DNA of 44,041 nt from positions 1-44,041 of the forward strand of contig CAVVNF010000031.1 of NCBI GenBank assembly GCA_963749535.1, given 5' to 3'. The notes under the pieces were generated by a model that worked only from the letters and a program-made list of their open reading frames with translations, was not told the origin of the DNA and searched no databases. The DNA is from Chersky-299 sp963749535 (GTDB taxonomy: Bacteria > Actinomycetota > Thermoleophilia > RBG-16-64-13). The stretch's first letter is position 1, and each line of letters opens with the position of its first letter. Below are positions 43,091-44,041 of this stretch, piece after piece. A program made the position numbers and the translations under genes.

Positions 43091-44041
43091 GTGGCACCGG
43101 GCACGCCACCGAGTGGCCTCCCCGAGCCGTCGCGGCCTCCAGCGGTGGGTAACCGTCCGGGCTTCGAGATCCGGCTAAAGACACACCGTCTTCAGTGCTT
43201 GTTGCTGCTACTTGTAGGATTGTGGCGATTGGCCTTGCCGGCTGCTCTTCCGCCGCTACTTCGGGTCCTGCTAGCACTACACCTTCGGGTAGCGCATCGG
43301 CGGTTTCGCCCTCGACATCCACACCCGGAGGCTCAGGCGGCTTAGCCTCTAGCTCGACCACAACGTCGGCTGCTTCTGCTGCGCCTGGCGAGACCACCAG
43401 CGAGTACCTCGCGCAGCTCGATCTCAATAAGATCATGGCGGGTGGCGCCGATTACGCGTGTCCATAGCAGGTGAGGCCCCGGTTGATGCCCAGGCCGTCG
43501 TTGGGCAGCTGCTGGCTAAATACAAGAACGTTGACCGGACGCAAGTGCTGAAAGAGGTTTTCAACCGTCTCACCGCCGGCGCTAAGACCGAGACCGACGA
43601 GGAACAGGCGGTGCTCTACTTCGTGCAGAAGCTCTCGGTCCACGACTTCGACAGTCCCTTCATGAGCCTGCCCATCTTCGACCCAACGTGCCCCAGATAG
43701 CTGGGGTGGGTGTCTCCGGTGCTTCCGTAACCCTCTCGTTTTCGGATACTGATCCCGAAGGCACCATCAGCGGCTACACCGTGTTCGTCTCCAAGACATC
43801 GCGTGGCTGGGACTACGGTTCCTTCATGGGCGTTGCCGCAGCCAAATCGTACTGGGCCAACTCCGGGGGCTGGGCGAGCAACATGTACGATCATCCGTTC
43901 GCATTGCCGCCCCACGGTGTGGCCGAGCTTGAGACCAAAGCCGGCACCATCACCGTGCCTCACCTGGCACCAGGCCGGTACTTCATCTCGGTCATGGCCA
44001 GGGACACGTGCGGCGATAGCGTGGGCAAGGAGCTCTATCCG
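43091..44041 (+). CDS. Putative lipoprotein with Ser/Thr-rich linker, multiply frameshifted, partial
   Basis: The gene runs off the right edge. A GTG at 43091 with AAAGGAGAAGAAC upstream is the best start. A lipoprotein signal VAIGLAGCSS (lipobox LAGC) is read in the next frame from about 43195, followed by a long Ser/Thr/Gly-rich linker and EYLAQLDLNKIMAGGADYA. The frame changes again near 43458 (EAPVDAQAVVGQLLAKYKNV, then TETDEEQAVLYFVQKL) and near 43686 (VPQIAGVGVSGASVTLSFSD, then GRYFISVMARD). The last part looks like an Fn3-type beta-sandwich. Up to three one-base deletions are needed to join the pieces. It is probably a secreted, lipid-anchored protein of unknown role; the 5' junction is the least certain. 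Confidence 0.5.

Noticed and set aside
42934..43152. C-terminal extension of the zinc-ribbon protein up to 43152
   Set aside because: The alternative frame after a one-base correction gives a protein-like end (EYEEPFSGLFLKYTIEGLLK) and an earlier stop, while the extension looks random.
1..44041. CRISPR arrays, rRNA or complete tRNA genes
   Set aside because: No regularly spaced repeats, conserved rRNA stretches or full cloverleafs were found on either strand by eye.

Overview
The window is a high-GC bacterial segment with no rRNA, tRNA or CRISPR array that I can support. A Tat/lipoprotein solute-binding protein with a long Thr/Ser linker, GTG/TTG starts and the overall codon style suggest an Actinomycetota member. 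Ferredoxin-linked flavoproteins and a selenium-type molybdenum hydroxylase suite suggest an anaerobic lifestyle. Both are inferences, and the lineage call is weak.

Layout. 1-1682 (+): the end of an ADP-forming acyl-CoA synthetase and a PfkB-type sugar kinase. 1777-10069 (-): a catabolic run read right to left, holding an ABC solute-binding lipoprotein, an LVIVD-repeat protein, panB, a two-cluster ferredoxin with an AprA/FrdA-like flavoprotein, a 56-aa small protein, an acylating aldehyde dehydrogenase homologue lacking its catalytic Cys, and a DmpG-type aldolase. 10449-11450 (-): a regulator joining a MerR and a TetR DNA-binding domain, divergent from a long plus-strand block.

Plus-strand block 11862-37290. 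It begins with two paralogous modules. Module 1 (11862-15471) has a BKACE-like protein with an altered metal motif, a canonical BKACE and a PpsA-like phosphohistidine subunit. Module 2 (20921-25907) has a second altered BKACE, a PpsB-like ATP-grasp subunit, a second PpsA-like subunit and a second MerR-TetR fusion. Between them lie a UPF0261/Tm-1-like protein, an SDR, an Old-Yellow-type Fe-S flavoenzyme and a tandem EthD-like protein. Then come a RidA-like protein, a promoter with a 19-bp palindrome, and a molybdenum hydroxylase related to Eubacterium barkeri nicotinate dehydrogenase. Its molybdopterin subunit is split, with the C-terminal half fused to the FAD subunit. The maturation genes YqeC-MocA, XdhC and YqeB follow, then a creatinase-like M24 protein, a triad-less isochorismatase homologue, an SDR and a RutB-like amidohydrolase.

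Working model (inference): an anaerobic pathway for an N-heterocycle or related cyclic compound. The Se/Mo hydroxylase adds oxygen, the two-part PpsAB-like enzyme activates a hydroxyl with ATP, the flavoenzyme and SDRs reduce or oxidise the ring, RutB/M24-type hydrolases open C-N bonds, and the BKACE proteins cleave a beta-keto acid. The substrate is unknown.

37291-44041: a GAF-GGDEF-EAL protein and a broken tyrosine recombinase, both apparently cut by an IS110-family element (about 39.23-40.54 kb), then a C_GCAxxG_C_C-type protein, a zinc-ribbon protein and a lipoprotein running off the right edge.

Caution: about thirteen genes carry single-base indels that keep homology on both sides. This looks more like uncorrected sequencing error than mass decay, so I annotate merged extents.
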